From Pholiota molesta (taxonomy: Eukaryota > Basidiomycota > Agaricomycetes > Agaricales > Strophariaceae): a DNA stretch of 64,000 bases. The notes under the pieces were generated by a model. That model was not told where the DNA came from and ran no database searches. It saw only the letters and a list, made by a program, of their open reading frames with translations. The stretch spans positions 1 through 64,000 of the forward strand of contig JACGCK010000010.1 in the NCBI GenBank assembly GCA_014925825.1, in the 5' to 3' direction. A program made the translations under genes and the position numbers. Below, one piece after another: positions 23,875 through 37,030 of the stretch; position 1 is the stretch's first letter, and each line of letters begins with the position of its first letter.

Positions 23875-26800
23875 CTATTCTACGGCCATGCATTTCTTCC
23901 CTTTATCGACTCCCCGACATCCCGTTGTGCGCGCGCATTTAGCACAAGGTACCGTACATTCTACGGGACAATTCAATATATCACTATTACCCGGGCACTC
24001 GGCCTGATGACAACGACGACAAGTTCGAACTGAGCTGCGTTTGCGCGAAGCTTCGGGAACGACTCGGCGTCGTTTTGTTGGTCTCTGGGCACTCCCCATG
24101 TCCTGTTGTATTGCAGAAGTAAAGGAATCGACCGAAATCGAAGGTGTGAGAACTTGGGGCGTCGTGAGATATTCACCGTCTCCGAGTCCGGCATCGAGAT
24201 TAGATGGATCCTCCGACTCGCATGTTGGCTGCTCTGATTGTGGACTGTCCGAACCAAAAAATGAGAAAAGCGAACGAGAGTGAGATAAGGCAGGGCTAGG
24301 AATAGGTTCAAGTTGAAGAGTGGGATGTGAAATGGCAAGATGTGTTGAGATTGAGGAAGGTAGAGCCGTTGACTCTAAAGTATCTTCAATGATGCCTTCA
24401 AGTGGATGCGTTGACGATGGTAGAGCTGTGAGAAATTCAGGAAATGGTTGATGGGCCGCTGAAAATGCTCGAGATGTCTGCAAAATGACGTCCAGGGCAT
24501 CGGCAATAAGAGCTTGAGAGGCTTTGATATTATTGTTCCTTTCCCATGTCTTTGCGTACGCTGCCAATACTTCAGGAGTGACATAAAAACGGAACTTCCC
24601 ATCAGCAGAGCGGTTCCACTCTTGTGCGAACGAATTGTAGTCGATGTTCTTTTTGCCATCTTTGCTCGCAGCGGCCGCATACTTCACTATTTCGGTGAAA
24701 AAGTACTGTCGTGCTTCTTGAGTTGTCGGCGGTAATACGGGAAGCGCAAGGCCTTGTCTTTTACGAAGCCAATCATCGGGTGGATTGACCTTGCATGCCG
24801 TATGCGGGTCATATACGTCCATCGCCAACTGTAGACGCAGAGAATCTAATCAGCTAGTTAATTACCTGTTACTATATTGTAAAATAATTAACCACACACC
24901 TGGAAATTTGCATATGCCGAACTGTTCCTCTGTTCGTTCATAGAGGTCCCCATTGATCCAGTCCCCATATGATCGCGCACCACTCACAACATCAGAAAGG
25001 TAGTTTAAAAGAAATGACGTGCGGTTGATAAGCGCTAAATCGTGATGGTATTCCCAATCAACGCCAAAGAGATGTTTTGCATATGCCTGCAAAGTATTAG
25101 TACAGTGTCGTAGCGGTAGCAGAAAATGTTAGAATATTACCTGTAGATTATACCAAGTGCGATGGTCAGTTAAACAGTTTACTGTTAACCGCGGGCCAGC
25201 TTAGAACAGAATGTCAGAAATGTATTTTCAATAAATGGTTGAATTTCACTCACCGTGAAGGGCGCCAAACTTGCGATAAATATCGCCATGTGGACCACCC
25301 TCGACGTTGTTCGTGCCGCGTAGACACTTCCACTTCTGCAGCCCATGCTTATCAATTCCGGCTTTCTCGTAAAGAACAACGTCCTTGTTATCGGATAAGT
25401 AGCCTTGACGAGCAAGATCGAGAACAGCATCGGCTTTCTGCCAAGCGATCTTATTGAATAATGGTGTACCTGTTTTTGCATCGAGAGCATTGCCGAAGGT
25501 ATTAAAGACGTGGGAGATGGCAGGGACTAGTACGCTAGGCGGTGGGACAAAACGCGGGGTGCGTTCCATGGTGAACCGTGGGTTCCGCGCAAGCATCTGA
25601 TCAAAGGTTAATTTGAAAACTCTCTGGCACGTTTCATCCACAGTGCTACGAGCGATGGGATCCCATCGCATGATATGGTCTCGGAGTGCGCGGGAGTATG
25701 CAGCTCGTAAACCATGGTTGACGGGTGTAGGGATCATGTGGAATGCGTGAAACAGATCCTTTTTAACCCGTGTATACTCGTTATCTATATCAGGTGGTAA
25801 GTCAACAAGTTCTTTCAGTCTGGAAATAAACCCCTGTGATACAGGGGATGTATCAGCATCTGGATTTCGATCAGCGCGCTGTTTTCCTGAATAAAAAATT
25901 AGCATTTAATAGCATTCTTGGTTTGTAAATAGTTACCGCGCTGTTTGTCAGAGAGTAAAGATGAGTGTGCCTCGAGCATATTGAGTGAGACTTCGTCTTC
26001 GTCCTCGAGATACTGGGTTTCAGGCTCAGATGCCAGCAAGTCATCTGCATTGCTGTTATCATCAACTTCTTTCTCAGAGATAGACGTCGAACTATTAATA
26101 GGATCTTCGGTAGGTTGTAAATCACCAAAATTCCTGGCGTCGACTTGGGGTGTTGCGACAGAATTAGAAGGTGCATTCTCCTGGAATCAAATCGAAAGAA
26201 TCAGATAAACTATAACAGATGAAATGAAGGCCTAAATAACTCACCTCCAGGTTTTCAGAGTCGGTAATTTGTTGGTCGAAGTCTAATAAGGAAATAGGAG
26301 CCACAATTTGAAATACAGCATCCTTGGGCGCTAAATTACGGAGCTCGCCTAGAGTAAGGGCACGGAAAGCGAGCCGAAGGTAGGGAGGAAGAGATTCTAA
26401 GATAGCAGGGTGCCATCCACGAAAATGAGATTGACACCCATTGCGACAATAGTACGCCCAAGTTATAATCCAAAATACATCCTCGATGTCGACGATACGG
26501 CGCGGTGGGCAGGCACCGTTCTTCTCCAAGATCCCCATGTGGCAGTTAGGGCAATACAAGGCTTCGACGAAAAAATGGGGCAACCAAAAAAATATGCGAG
26601 GACGGTAGAGTAATTCGGGCTCGAAGCGATGGCGATGGAGCGACATGATAGGTTCTGGAGGGTGCATCCAGAGGGATGCAGGTAGGTACGATTTGTGATC
26701 CTGGAACAACGGAGGCCGAACAAGATTTCTTCCTTCCTTCGCAAAGATCAGCGGGCCAACTACGTCGACAAAGAATATGTAAAGCCAACGTGGCATGTGT

Positions 26801-27626
26801 TTCGGTTGATTGAACCAGGCTGCGCAAAAAGCTTGTTAATAATACGCAAAGATTTCTTGGTTCTAATCTAGAACGCACCATGTTGCCCACTTTGAATTAC
26901 ATTATACCTAGGTCCCTGACTTTGCGCACTCTCTGTTCTGGAGTCCTCATTCTCGTCCTCATCTTTTCCATCTTCATCGTCGCTATCATAGCTAATTAAG
27001 AATGACGTCTGGTTGCTGAAAAAAGGACCTGAAATCATCTTAGTCTAAACACTGATTATGACTTAATGTGAACGCCGAACGTACGGCTCTGCGAGATCTC
27101 CGCGGCATCGCGAAGTTGCTCAAGCATTAGTTGCTTCTTCGTCTCGGGCGATTTTTCTATATTTGGTTGGGCAGTAGATGTAGATGTGCTGTTATTGCGT
27201 AAGGTATCTGTAATTATTATCCCAAGTGCTGAATATAATAGGCATGCATACATATTTGGAAACATGGCTTCCATTTCTGCAGCCAATAACAGCAATATCT
27301 CCGGAGAGATGTCCTCGAATCCATATTCATCTATGGAAACTGGTGTTTAGCGCCCTATAATAGCACACACAGCATCCACGCACCATCAACCGCACTACTC
27401 ATAGGAGTACTTGGACCCCGGTCAGCCACAGGCGACCTATCCTTTTGACGGCGACCGCGTTTTGGAGCATCGGGAGGCCGTGGACCATCTTTTGACCCTT
27501 TCGGACGTCCAGGTTTACGACGCGGGGGATTTCTGTTGGGATCTTTGGGATCCAATTCTGTGGGAACACATGCTAAATAACCTGCAAAGAGATCAACAAA
27601 TTAATAAACTCACCATGTTCATCCAT
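23875..27626 (-). CDS. Transposase-like protein, array copy 2 (9-aa deletion)
   Basis: The reading frame is complete by the copy 4 exon model (about 1089 aa). A 27-bp in-frame deletion near 27287 removes about nine residues around HLYEMEKAAG in exon 3. Apart from that I found no coding difference from copy 3. The deletion distinguishes this unit and explains the shorter 4199-bp period, which argues that the array is not one unit repeated by an assembler. Confidence 0.75.
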
Positions 27627-28073
27627 TCTACTTTACAAGGAAAAGAACGATATAAAGGAGGTGAAATCAATGTTATTTAGAGGATATAGGAGTTCGTAGT
27701 AGGCACTAGACGAAGAGCAGCTGAGGGAGTCGAAGATCTACTCGCGATCTACAGGACAGATAGCGATGCGATCGTGATGTAAATATGATGTCACTCGTTC
27801 TAATTAGGCAGTGGCAGATAAATGGCAGATAACTTCACGTGGTATGTATTAGCTAACGGTGCCCACGCCAAAGTTATCTGCCCGGCAAGCTCCGGGCAGA
27901 TAACTACCCAGCCTATTGATAGGTGAACCCCGGGAGGTTTTCCAATCAATAGGCTGGGTATAAAACGGAGGTAAAAACAAAAAAAAGAATTCTAAAAAGG
28001 AAATAAAAAGAAAAAAGAAGGAAAGAGAGGAGAGTTCGATTCCCAGAGCGCGCGAATTATATACAACTCGAAA

Positions 28074-31000
28074 CTATTCTACGGCCATGCATTTCTTCCC
28101 TTTATCGACTCCCCGACATCCCGTTGTGCGCGCGCATTTAGCACAAGGTACCGTACATTCTACGGGACAATTCAATATATCACTATTACCCGGGCACTCG
28201 GCCTGATGACAACGACGACAAGTTCGAACTGAGCTGCGTTTGCGCGAAGCTTCGGGAACGACTCGGCGTCGTTTTGTTGGTCTCTGGGCACTCCCCATGT
28301 CCTGTTGTATTGCAGAAGTAAAGGAATCGACCGAAATCGAAGGTGTGAGAACTTGGGGCGTCGTGAGATATTCACCGTCTCCGAGTCCGGCATCGAGATT
28401 AGATGGATCCTCCGACTCGCATGTTGGCTGCTCTGATTGTGGACTGTCCGAACCAAAAAATGAGAAAAGCGAACGAGAGTGAGATAAGGCAGGGCTAGGA
28501 ATAGGTTCAAGTTGAAGAGTGGGATGTGAAATGGCAAGATGTGTTGAGATTGAGGAAGGTAGAGCCGTTGACTCTAAAGTATCTTCAATGATGCCTTCAA
28601 GTGGATGCGTTGACGATGGTAGAGCTGTGAGAAATTCAGGAAATGGTTGATGGGCCGCTGAAAATGCTCGAGATGTCTGCAAAATGACGTCCAGGGCATC
28701 GGCAATAAGAGCTTGAGAGGCTTTGATATTATTGTTCCTTTCCCATGTCTTTGCGTACGCTGCCAATACTTCAGGAGTGACATAAAAACGGAACTTCCCA
28801 TCAGCAGAGCGGTTCCACTCTTGTGCGAACGAATTGTAGTCGATGTTCTTTTTGCCATCTTTGCTCGCAGCGGCCGCATACTTCACTATTTCGGTGAAAA
28901 AGTACTGTCGTGCTTCTTGAGTTGTCGGCGGTAATACGGGAAGCGCAAGGCCTTGTCTTTTACGAAGCCAATCATCGGGTGGATTGACCTTGCATGCCGT
29001 ATGCGGGTCATATACGTCCATCGCCAACTGTAGACGCAGAGAATCTAATCAGCTAGTTAATTACCTGTTACTATATTGTAAAATAATTAACCACACACCT
29101 GGAAATTTGCATATGCCGAACTGTTCCTCTGTTCGTTCATAGAGGTCCCCATTGATCCAGTCCCCATATGATCGCGCACCACTCACAACATCAGAAAGGT
29201 AGTTTAAAAGAAATGACGTGCGGTTGATAAGCGCTAAATCGTGATGGTATTCCCAATCAACGCCAAAGAGATGTTTTGCATATGCCTGCAAAGTATTAGT
29301 ACAGTGTCGTAGCGGTAGCAGAAAATGTTAGAATATTACCTGTAGATTATACCAAGTGCGATGGTCAGTTAAACAGTTTACTGTTAACCGCGGGCCAGCT
29401 TAGAACAGAATGTCAGAAATGTATTTTCAATAAATGGTTGAATTTCACTCACCGTGAAGGGCGCCAAACTTGCGATAAATATCGCCATGTGGACCACCCT
29501 CGACGTTGTTCGTGCCGCGTAGACACTTCCACTTCTGCAGCCCATGCTTATCAATTCCGGCTTTCTCGTAAAGAACAACGTCCTTGTTATCGGATAAGTA
29601 GCCTTGACGAGCAAGATCGAGAACAGCATCGGCTTTCTGCCAAGCGATCTTATTGAATAATGGTGTACCTGTTTTTGCATCGAGAGCATTGCCGAAGGTA
29701 TTAAAGACGTGGGAGATGGCAGGGACTAGTACGCTAGGCGGTGGGACAAAACGCGGGGTGCGTTCCATGGTGAACCGTGGGTTCCGCGCAAGCATCTGAT
29801 CAAAGGTTAATTTGAAAACTCTCTGGCACGTTTCATCCACAGTGCTACGAGCGATGGGATCCCATCGCATGATATGGTCTCGGAGTGCGCGGGAGTATGC
29901 AGCTCGTAAACCATGGTTGACGGGTGTAGGGATCATGTGGAATGCGTGAAACAGATCCTTTTTAACCCGTGTATACTCGTTATCTATATCAGGTGGTAAG
30001 TCAACAAGTTCTTTCAGTCTGGAAATAAACCCCTGTGATACAGGGGATGTATCAGCATCTGGATTTCGATCAGCGCGCTGTTTTCCTGAATAAAAAATTA
30101 GCATTTAATAGCATTCTTGGTTTGTAAATAGTTACCGCGCTGTTTGTCAGAGAGTAAAGATGAGTGTGCCTCGAGCATATTGAGTGAGACTTCGTCTTCG
30201 TCCTCGAGATACTGGGTTTCAGGCTCAGATGCCAGCAAGTCATCTGCATTGCTGTTATCATCAACTTCTTTCTCAGAGATAGACGTCGAACTATTAATAG
30301 GATCTTCGGTAGGTTGTAAATCACCAAAATTCCTGGCGTCGACTTGGGGTGTTGCGACAGAATTAGAAGGTGCATTCTCCTGGAATCAAATCGAAAGAAT
30401 CAGATAAACTATAACAGATGAAATGAAGGCCTAAATAACTCACCTCCAGGTTTTCAGAGTCGGTAATTTGTTGGTCGAAGTCTAATAAGGAAATAGGAGC
30501 CACAATTTGAAATACAGCATCCTTGGGCGCTAAATTACGGAGCTCGCCTAGAGTAAGGGCACGGAAAGCGAGCCGAAGGTAGGGAGGAAGAGATTCTAAG
30601 ATAGCAGGGTGCCATCCACGAAAATGAGATTGACACCCATTGCGACAATAGTACGCCCAAGTTATAATCCAAAATACATCCTCGATGTCGACGATACGGC
30701 GCGGTGGGCAGGCACCGTTCTTCTCCAAGATCCCCATGTGGCAGTTAGGGCAATACAAGGCTTCGACGAAAAAATGGGGCAACCAAAAAAATATGCGAGG
30801 ACGGTAGAGTAATTCGGGCTCGAAGCGATGGCGATGGAGCGACATGATAGGTTCTGGAGGGTGCATCCAGAGGGATGCAGGTAGGTACGATTTGTGATCC
30901 TGGAACAACGGAGGCCGAACAAGATTTCTTCCTTCCTTCGCAAAGATCAGCGGGCCAACTACGTCGACAAAGAATATGTAAAGCCAACGTGGCATGTGTT

Positions 31001-31852
31001 TCGGTTGATTGAACCAGGCTGCGCAAAAAGCTTGTTAATAATACGCAAAGATTTCTTGGTTCTAATCTAGAACGCACCATGTTGCCCACTTTGAATTACA
31101 TTATACCTAGGTCCCTGACTTTGCGCACTCTCTGTTCTGGAGTCCTCATTCTCGTCCTCATCTTTTCCATCTTCATCGTCGCTATCATAGCTAATTAAGA
31201 ATGACGTCTGGTTGCTGAAAAAAGGACCTGAAATCATCTTAGTCTAAACACTGATTATGACTTAATGTGAACGCCGAACGTACGGCTCTGCGAGATCTCC
31301 GCGGCATCGCGAAGTTGCTCAAGCATTAGTTGCTTCTTCGTCTCGGGCGATTTTTCTATATTTGGTTGGGCAGTAGATGTAGATGTGCTGTTATTGCGTA
31401 AGGTATCTGTAATTATTATCCCAAGTGCTGAATATAATAGGCATGCATACATATTTGGAAACATGGCTTCCATTTCTGCAGCCAATCCCGCCGCCTTTTC
31501 CATCTCATATAAATGCAGCAATATCTCCGGAGAGATGTCCTCGAATCCATATTCATCTATGGAAACTGGTGTTTAGCGCCCTATAATAGCACACACAGCA
31601 TCCACGCACCATCAACCGCACTACTCATAGGAGTACTTGGACCCCGGTCAGCCACAGGCGACCTATCCTTTTGACGGCGACCGCGTTTTGGAGCATCGGG
31701 AGGCCGTGGACCATCTTTTGACCCTTTCGGACGTCCAGGTTTACGACGCGGGGGATTTCTGTTGGGATCTTTGGGATCCAATTCTGTGGGAACACATGCT
31801 AAATAACCTGCAAAGAGATCAACAAATTAATAAACTCACCATGTTCATCCAT
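28074..31852 (-). CDS. Transposase-like protein, array copy 3 (reference-like)
   Basis: This gene is intact under the ten-exon model, about 1098 aa. Exon coordinates are those of copy 4 minus 4226. It carries none of the private changes seen in copies 1, 2 and 4, so it is the best representative of the ancestral unit. Domain content is described under copy 4. Confidence 0.78.
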
Positions 31853-32299
31853 TCTACTTTACAAGGAAAAGAACGATATAAAGGAGGTGAAATCAATGTT
31901 ATTTAGAGGATATAGGAGTTCGTAGTAGGCACTAGACGAAGAGCAGCTGAGGGAGTCGAAGATCTACTCGCGATCTACAGGACAGATAGCGATGCGATCG
32001 TGATGTAAATATGATGTCACTCGTTCTAATTAGGCAGTGGCAGATAAATGGCAGATAACTTCACGTGGTATGTATTAGCTAACGGTGCCCACGCCAAAGT
32101 TATCTGCCCGGCAAGCTCCGGGCAGATAACTACCCAGCCTATTGATAGGTGAACCCCGGGAGGTTTTCCAATCAATAGGCTGGGTATAAAACGGAGGTAA
32201 AAACAAAAAAAAGAATTCTAAAAAGGAAATAAAAAGAAAAAAGAAGGAAAGAGAGGAGAGTTCGATTCCCAGAGCGCGCGAATTATATACAACTCGAAA

Positions 32300-35200
32300 C
32301 TATTCTACGGCCATGCATTTCTTCCCTTTATCGACTCCCCGACATCCCGTTGTGCGCGCGCATTTAGCACAAGGTACCGTACATTCTACGGGACAATTCA
32401 ATATATCACTATTACCCGGGCACTCGGCCTGATGACAACGACGACAAGTTCGAACTGAGCTGCGTTTGCGCGAAGCTTCGGGAACGACTCGGCGTCGTTT
32501 TGTTGGTCTCTGGGCACTCCCCATGTCCTGTTGTATTGCAGAAGTAAAGGAATCGACCGAAATCGAAGGTGTGAGAACTTGGGGCGTCGTGAGATATTCA
32601 CCGTCTCCGAGTCCGGCATCGAGATTAGATGGATCCTCCGACTCGCATGTTGGCTGCTCTGATTGTGGACTGTCCGAACCAAAAAATGAGAAAAGCGAAC
32701 GAGAGTGAGATAAGGCAGGGCTAGGAATAGGTTCAAGTTGAAGAGTGGGATGTGAAATGGCAAGATGTGTTGAGATTGAGGAAGGTAGAGCCGTTGACTC
32801 TAAAGTATCTTCAATGATGCCTTCAAGTGGATGCGTTGACGATGGTAGAGCTGTGAGAAATTCAGGAAATGGTTGATGGGCCGCTGAAAATGCTCGAGAT
32901 GTCTGCAAAATGACGTCCAGGGCATCGGCAATAAGAGCTTGAGAGGCTTTGATATTATTGTTCCTTTCCCATGTCTTTGCGTACGCTGCCAATACTTCAG
33001 GAGTGACATAAAAACGGAACTTCCCATCAGCAGAGCGGTTCCACTCTTGTGCGAACGAATTGTAGTCGATGTTCTTTTTGCCATCTTTGCTCGCAGCGGC
33101 CGCATACTTCACTATTTCGGTGAAAAAGTACTGTCGTGCTTCTTGAGTTGTCGGCGGTAATACGGGAAGCGCAAGGCCTTGTCTTTTACGAAGCCAATCA
33201 TCGGGTGGATTGACCTTGCATGCCGTATGCGGGTCATATACGTCCATCGCCAACTGTAGACGCAGAGAATCTAATCAGCTAGTTAATTACCTGTTACTAT
33301 ATTGTAAAATAATTAACCACACACCTGGAAATTTGCATATGCCGAACTGTTCCTCTGTTCGTTCATAGAGGTCCCCATTGATCCAGTCCCCATATGATCG
33401 CGCACCACTCACAACATCAGAAAGGTAGTTTAAAAGAAATGACGTGCGGTTGATAAGCGCTAAATCGTGATGGTATTCCCAATCAACGCCAAAGAGATGT
33501 TTTGCATATGCCTGCAAAGTATTAGTACAGTGTCGTAGCGGTAGCAGAAAATGTTAGAATATTACCTGTAGATTATACCAAGTGCGATGGTCAGTTAAAC
33601 AGTTTACTGTTAACCGCGGGCCAGCTTAGAACAGAATGTCAGAAATGTATTTTCAATAAATGGTTGAATTTCACTCACCGTGAAGGGCGCCAAACTTGCG
33701 ATAAATATCGCCATGTGGACCACCCTCGACGTTGTTCGTGCCGCGTAGACACTTCCACTTCTGCAGCCCATGCTTATCAATTCCGGCTTTCTCGTAAAGA
33801 ACAACGTCCTTGTTATCGGATAAGTAGCCTTGACGAGCAAGATCGAGAACAGCATCGGCTTTCTGCCAAGCGATCTTATTGAATAATGGTGTACCTGTTT
33901 TTGCATCGAGAGCATTGCCGAAGGTATTAAAGACGTGGGAGATGGCAGGGACTAGTACGCTAGGCGGTGGGACAAAACGCGGGGTGCGTTCCATGGTGAA
34001 CCGTGGGTTCCGCGCAAGCATCTGATCAAAGGTTAATTTGAAAACTCTCTGGCACGTTTCATCCACAGTGCTACGAGCGATGGGATCCCATCGCATGATA
34101 TGGTCTCGGAGTGCGCGGGAGTATGCAGCTCGTAAACCATGGTTGACGGGTGTAGGGATCATGTGGAATGCGTGAAACAGATCCTTTTTAACCCGTGTAT
34201 ACTCGTTATCTATATCAGGTGGTAAGTCAACAAGTTCTTTCAGTCTGGAAATAAACCCCTGTGATACAGGGGATGTATCAGCATCTGGATTTCGATCAGC
34301 GCGCTGTTTTCCTGAATAAAAAATTAGCATTTAATAGCATTCTTGGTTTGTAAATAGTTACCGCGCTGTTTGTCAGAGAGTAAAGATGAGTGTGCCTCGA
34401 GCATATTGAGTGAGACTTCGTCTTCGTCCTCGAGATACTGGGTTTCAGGCTCAGATGCCAGCAAGTCATCTGCATTGCTGTTATCATCAACTTCTTTCTC
34501 AGAGATAGACGTCGAACTATTAATAGGATCTTTGGTAGGTTGTAAATCACCAAAATTCCTGGCGTCGACTTGGGGTGTTGCGACAGAATTAGAAGGTGCA
34601 TTCTCCTGGAATCAAATCGAAAGAATCAGATAAACTATAACAGATGAAATGAAGGCCTAAATAACTCACCTCCAGGTTTTCAGAGTCGGTAATTTGTTGG
34701 TCGAAGTCTAATAAGGAAATAGGAGCCACAATTTGAAATACAGCATCCTTGGGCGCTAAATTACGGAGCTCGCCTAGAGTAAGGGCACGGAAAGCGAGCC
34801 GAAGGTAGGGAGGAAGAGATTCTAAGATAGCAGGGTGCCATCCACGAAAATGAGATTGACACCCATTGCGACAATAGTACGCCCAAGTTATAATCCAAAA
34901 TACATCCTCGATGTCGACGATACGGCGCGGTGGGCAGGCACCGTTCTTCTCCAAGATCCCCATGTGGCAGTTAGGGCAATACAAGGCTTCGACGAAAAAA
35001 TGGGGCAACCAAAAAAATATGCGAGGACGGTAGAGTAATTCGGGCTCGAAGCGATGGCGATGGAGCGACATGATAGGTTCTGGAGGGTGCATCCAGAGGG
35101 ATGCAGGTAGGTACGATTTGTGATCCTGGAACAACGGAGGCCGAACAAGATTTCTTCCTTCCTTCGCAAAGATCAGCGGGCCAACTACGTCGACAAAGAA

Positions 35201-36078
35201 TATGTAAAGCCAACGTGGCATGTGTTTCGGTTGATTGAACCAGGCTGCGCAAAAAGCTTGTTAATAATACGCAAAGATTTCTTGGTTCTAATCTAGAACG
35301 CACCATGTTGCCCACTTTGAATTACATTATACCTAGGTCCCTGACTTTGCGCACTCTCTGTTCTGGAGTCCTCATTCTCGTCCTCATCTTTTCCATCTTC
35401 ATCGTCGCTATCATAGCTAATTAAGAATGACGTCTGGTTGCTGAAAAAAGGACCTGAAATCATCTTAGTCTAAACACTGATTATGACTTAATGTGAACGC
35501 CGAACGTACGGCTCTGCGAGATCTCCGCGGCATCGCGAAGTTGCTCAAGCATTAGTTGCTTCTTCGTCTCGGGCGATTTTTCTATATTTGGTTGGGCAGT
35601 AGATGTAGATGTGCTGTTATTGCGTAAGGTATCTGTAATTATTATCCCAAGTGCTGAATATAATAGGCATGCATACATATTTGGAAACATGGCTTCCATT
35701 TCTGCAGCCAATCCCGCCGCCTTTTCCATCTCATATAAATGCAGCAATATCTCCGGAGAGATGTCCTCGAATCCATATTCATCTATGGAAACTGGTGTTT
35801 AGCGCCCTATAATAGCACACACAGCATCCACGCACCATCAACCGCACTACTCATAGGAGTACTTGGACCCCGGTCAGCCACAGGCGACCTATCCTTTTGA
35901 CGGCGACCGCGTTTTGGAGCATCGGGAGGCCGTGGACCATCTTTTGACCCTTTCGGACGTCCAGGTTTACGACGCGGGGGATTTCTGTTGGGATCTTTGG
36001 GATCCAATTCTGTGGGAACACATGCTAAATAACCTGCAAAGAGATCAACAAATTAATAAACTCACCATGTTCATCCAT
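32300..36078 (-). CDS. DUF6729-like DDE-type transposase, array copy 4
   Basis: Ten exons in transcript order: 36078-36066, 36033-35836, 35791-35510, 35453-35304, 35244-34670, 34605-34362, 34311-33679, 33624-33566, 33511-33323 and 33253-32300. All phases agree, giving about 1098 aa. Near the N-terminus are AT-hook-like motifs (KPGRPKGSKDG, KRGRRQKD). Exon 5 has a cysteine domain: RPRIFFWLPHFFVEALYCPNC...RRIVDIED..WI..AYYCRNGC, resembling DUF6729 of transposon proteins. Exon 7 has KKDLFHAFHM (a likely catalytic Asp) and CLRGTNNVEGG (a likely catalytic Glu). The C-terminus has a CRRCHQAECPG...CPVEC..PCAKC zinc-binding-like cluster. The region expected between the DUF6729-like domain and DLFH, where relatives as I remember them carry the first catalytic Asp, is short and acidic here. 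The unit may therefore be internally deleted. Intron 1 is only 32 bp, so the start is tentative. A private substitution at 34533 changes Glu to Lys. Confidence 0.75.
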
Positions 36079-36381
36079 TCTACTTTACAAGGAAAAGAAC
36101 GATATAAAGGAGGTGAAATCAATGTTATTTAGAGGATATAGGAGTTCGTAGTAGGCACTAGACGAAGAGCAGCTGAGGGAGTCGAAGATCTACTCGCGAT
36201 CTACAGGACAGATAGCGATGCGATCGTGATGTAAATATGATGTCACTCGTTCTAATTAGGCAGTGGCAGATAAATGGCAGATAACTTCACGTGGTATGTA
36301 TTAGCTAACGGTGCCCACGCCAAAGTTATCTGCCCGGCAAGCTCCGGGCAGATAACTACCCAGCCTATTGATAGGTGAACC

Positions 36382-36389
36382 CCGGGAGG
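36382..36389. repeat. Right target-site duplication CCGGGAGG
   Basis: This is an exact repeat of 19506-19513, followed by TGATGTTGTCACC, which continues the interrupted module X copy. Confidence 0.85.
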
Positions 36390-37030
36390 TGATGTTGTCA
36401 CCGTGTCAGCGATTCCCACGGGAAAGCATGCGCTTTCAGTGACGCGTTGACGCGTGCCTCCCACGCAACTTTCATCAGCTTTCATCCCGACTTCTGCCAA
36501 TCACTGCTCGCTACAGTCTTTCGCTCTACCAACTGGAATCTCCCAGCATTGTCCCAGAACATCAGACATCCTTCATCGCACCTGTCATGTACTTGTCATC
36601 AATCGCTTCTGTGACCCATTCGGCATGAAATGAGGATAACACAGCTATCGGATAACATGTCAGGCCAAAATTATCGCAATCCCTGAGCCGCAATACCATC
36701 TAAATTGTATGTGTTTCGTAGCTCGCTTCATTTCTACCTTGCTCCCACTAATGCTAATGTATGTAGAAATCCGCCTCCTGTAATAGGTTTAGCAGCTCGT
36801 TCGCGTCAGGGCTCGTGCTCGTACAAGTCCCACCCGCACTCTTACTCGACACCTTTGCTATCACTCATGGCCACGAGGCGCCCCTTTACCCTGCTAGATA
36901 TGTCCGCACAAAACCCATTGTCCACGTTCCCCTCCTTCCTTTTCCTATTCATATCGCTTCCATGTTATCCTGATTTCATAAAGCACCGAGACGAATCCGT
37001 TATTTTTTTTGGTCAGATCTCCCCATGATG
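36390..37030 (-). repeat. Module X copy 3, right part
   Basis: This is the continuation of 17510-19505. Words such as CAGCGATTCCCACGG, CTCCCAGCATTGTCCCAG and CGCCTCCTGTAATAGGTT match 61270-61640 in order and spacing. Confidence 0.6.

Larger units (their letters stand above)
19514..36381 (-). mobile_element. Head-to-tail array of four 4.2-kb DNA transposons
   Basis: Four units are present: 19514-23730, 23739-27929, 27938-32155 and 32164-36381. Repeat periods are 4223, 4199 and 4226 bp. The outer ends form imperfect 25-bp terminal inverted repeats: both start GGTT and share ATCAATAGGCTGGGTA. The three internal junctions are identical: GAACC, then CCGGGAGG, then TTTTCC. They lack the GG present at the true left end. 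Each unit encodes one spliced protein on the minus strand. The TIRs and 8-bp duplication identify a cut-and-paste DNA transposon; the tandem arrangement is unusual. Confidence 0.9.

Noticed and set aside
19514..36381. Tandem array as a Helitron or rolling-circle product
   Set aside because: The ends are terminal inverted repeats with an 8-bp target-site duplication and the protein has transposase-like and not Rep/helicase motifs.
19514..36381. Tandem array as a pure assembly artefact
   Set aside because: Units differ by a private 27-bp deletion, three 1-bp deletions and private substitutions; artefact is not excluded but is less likely.
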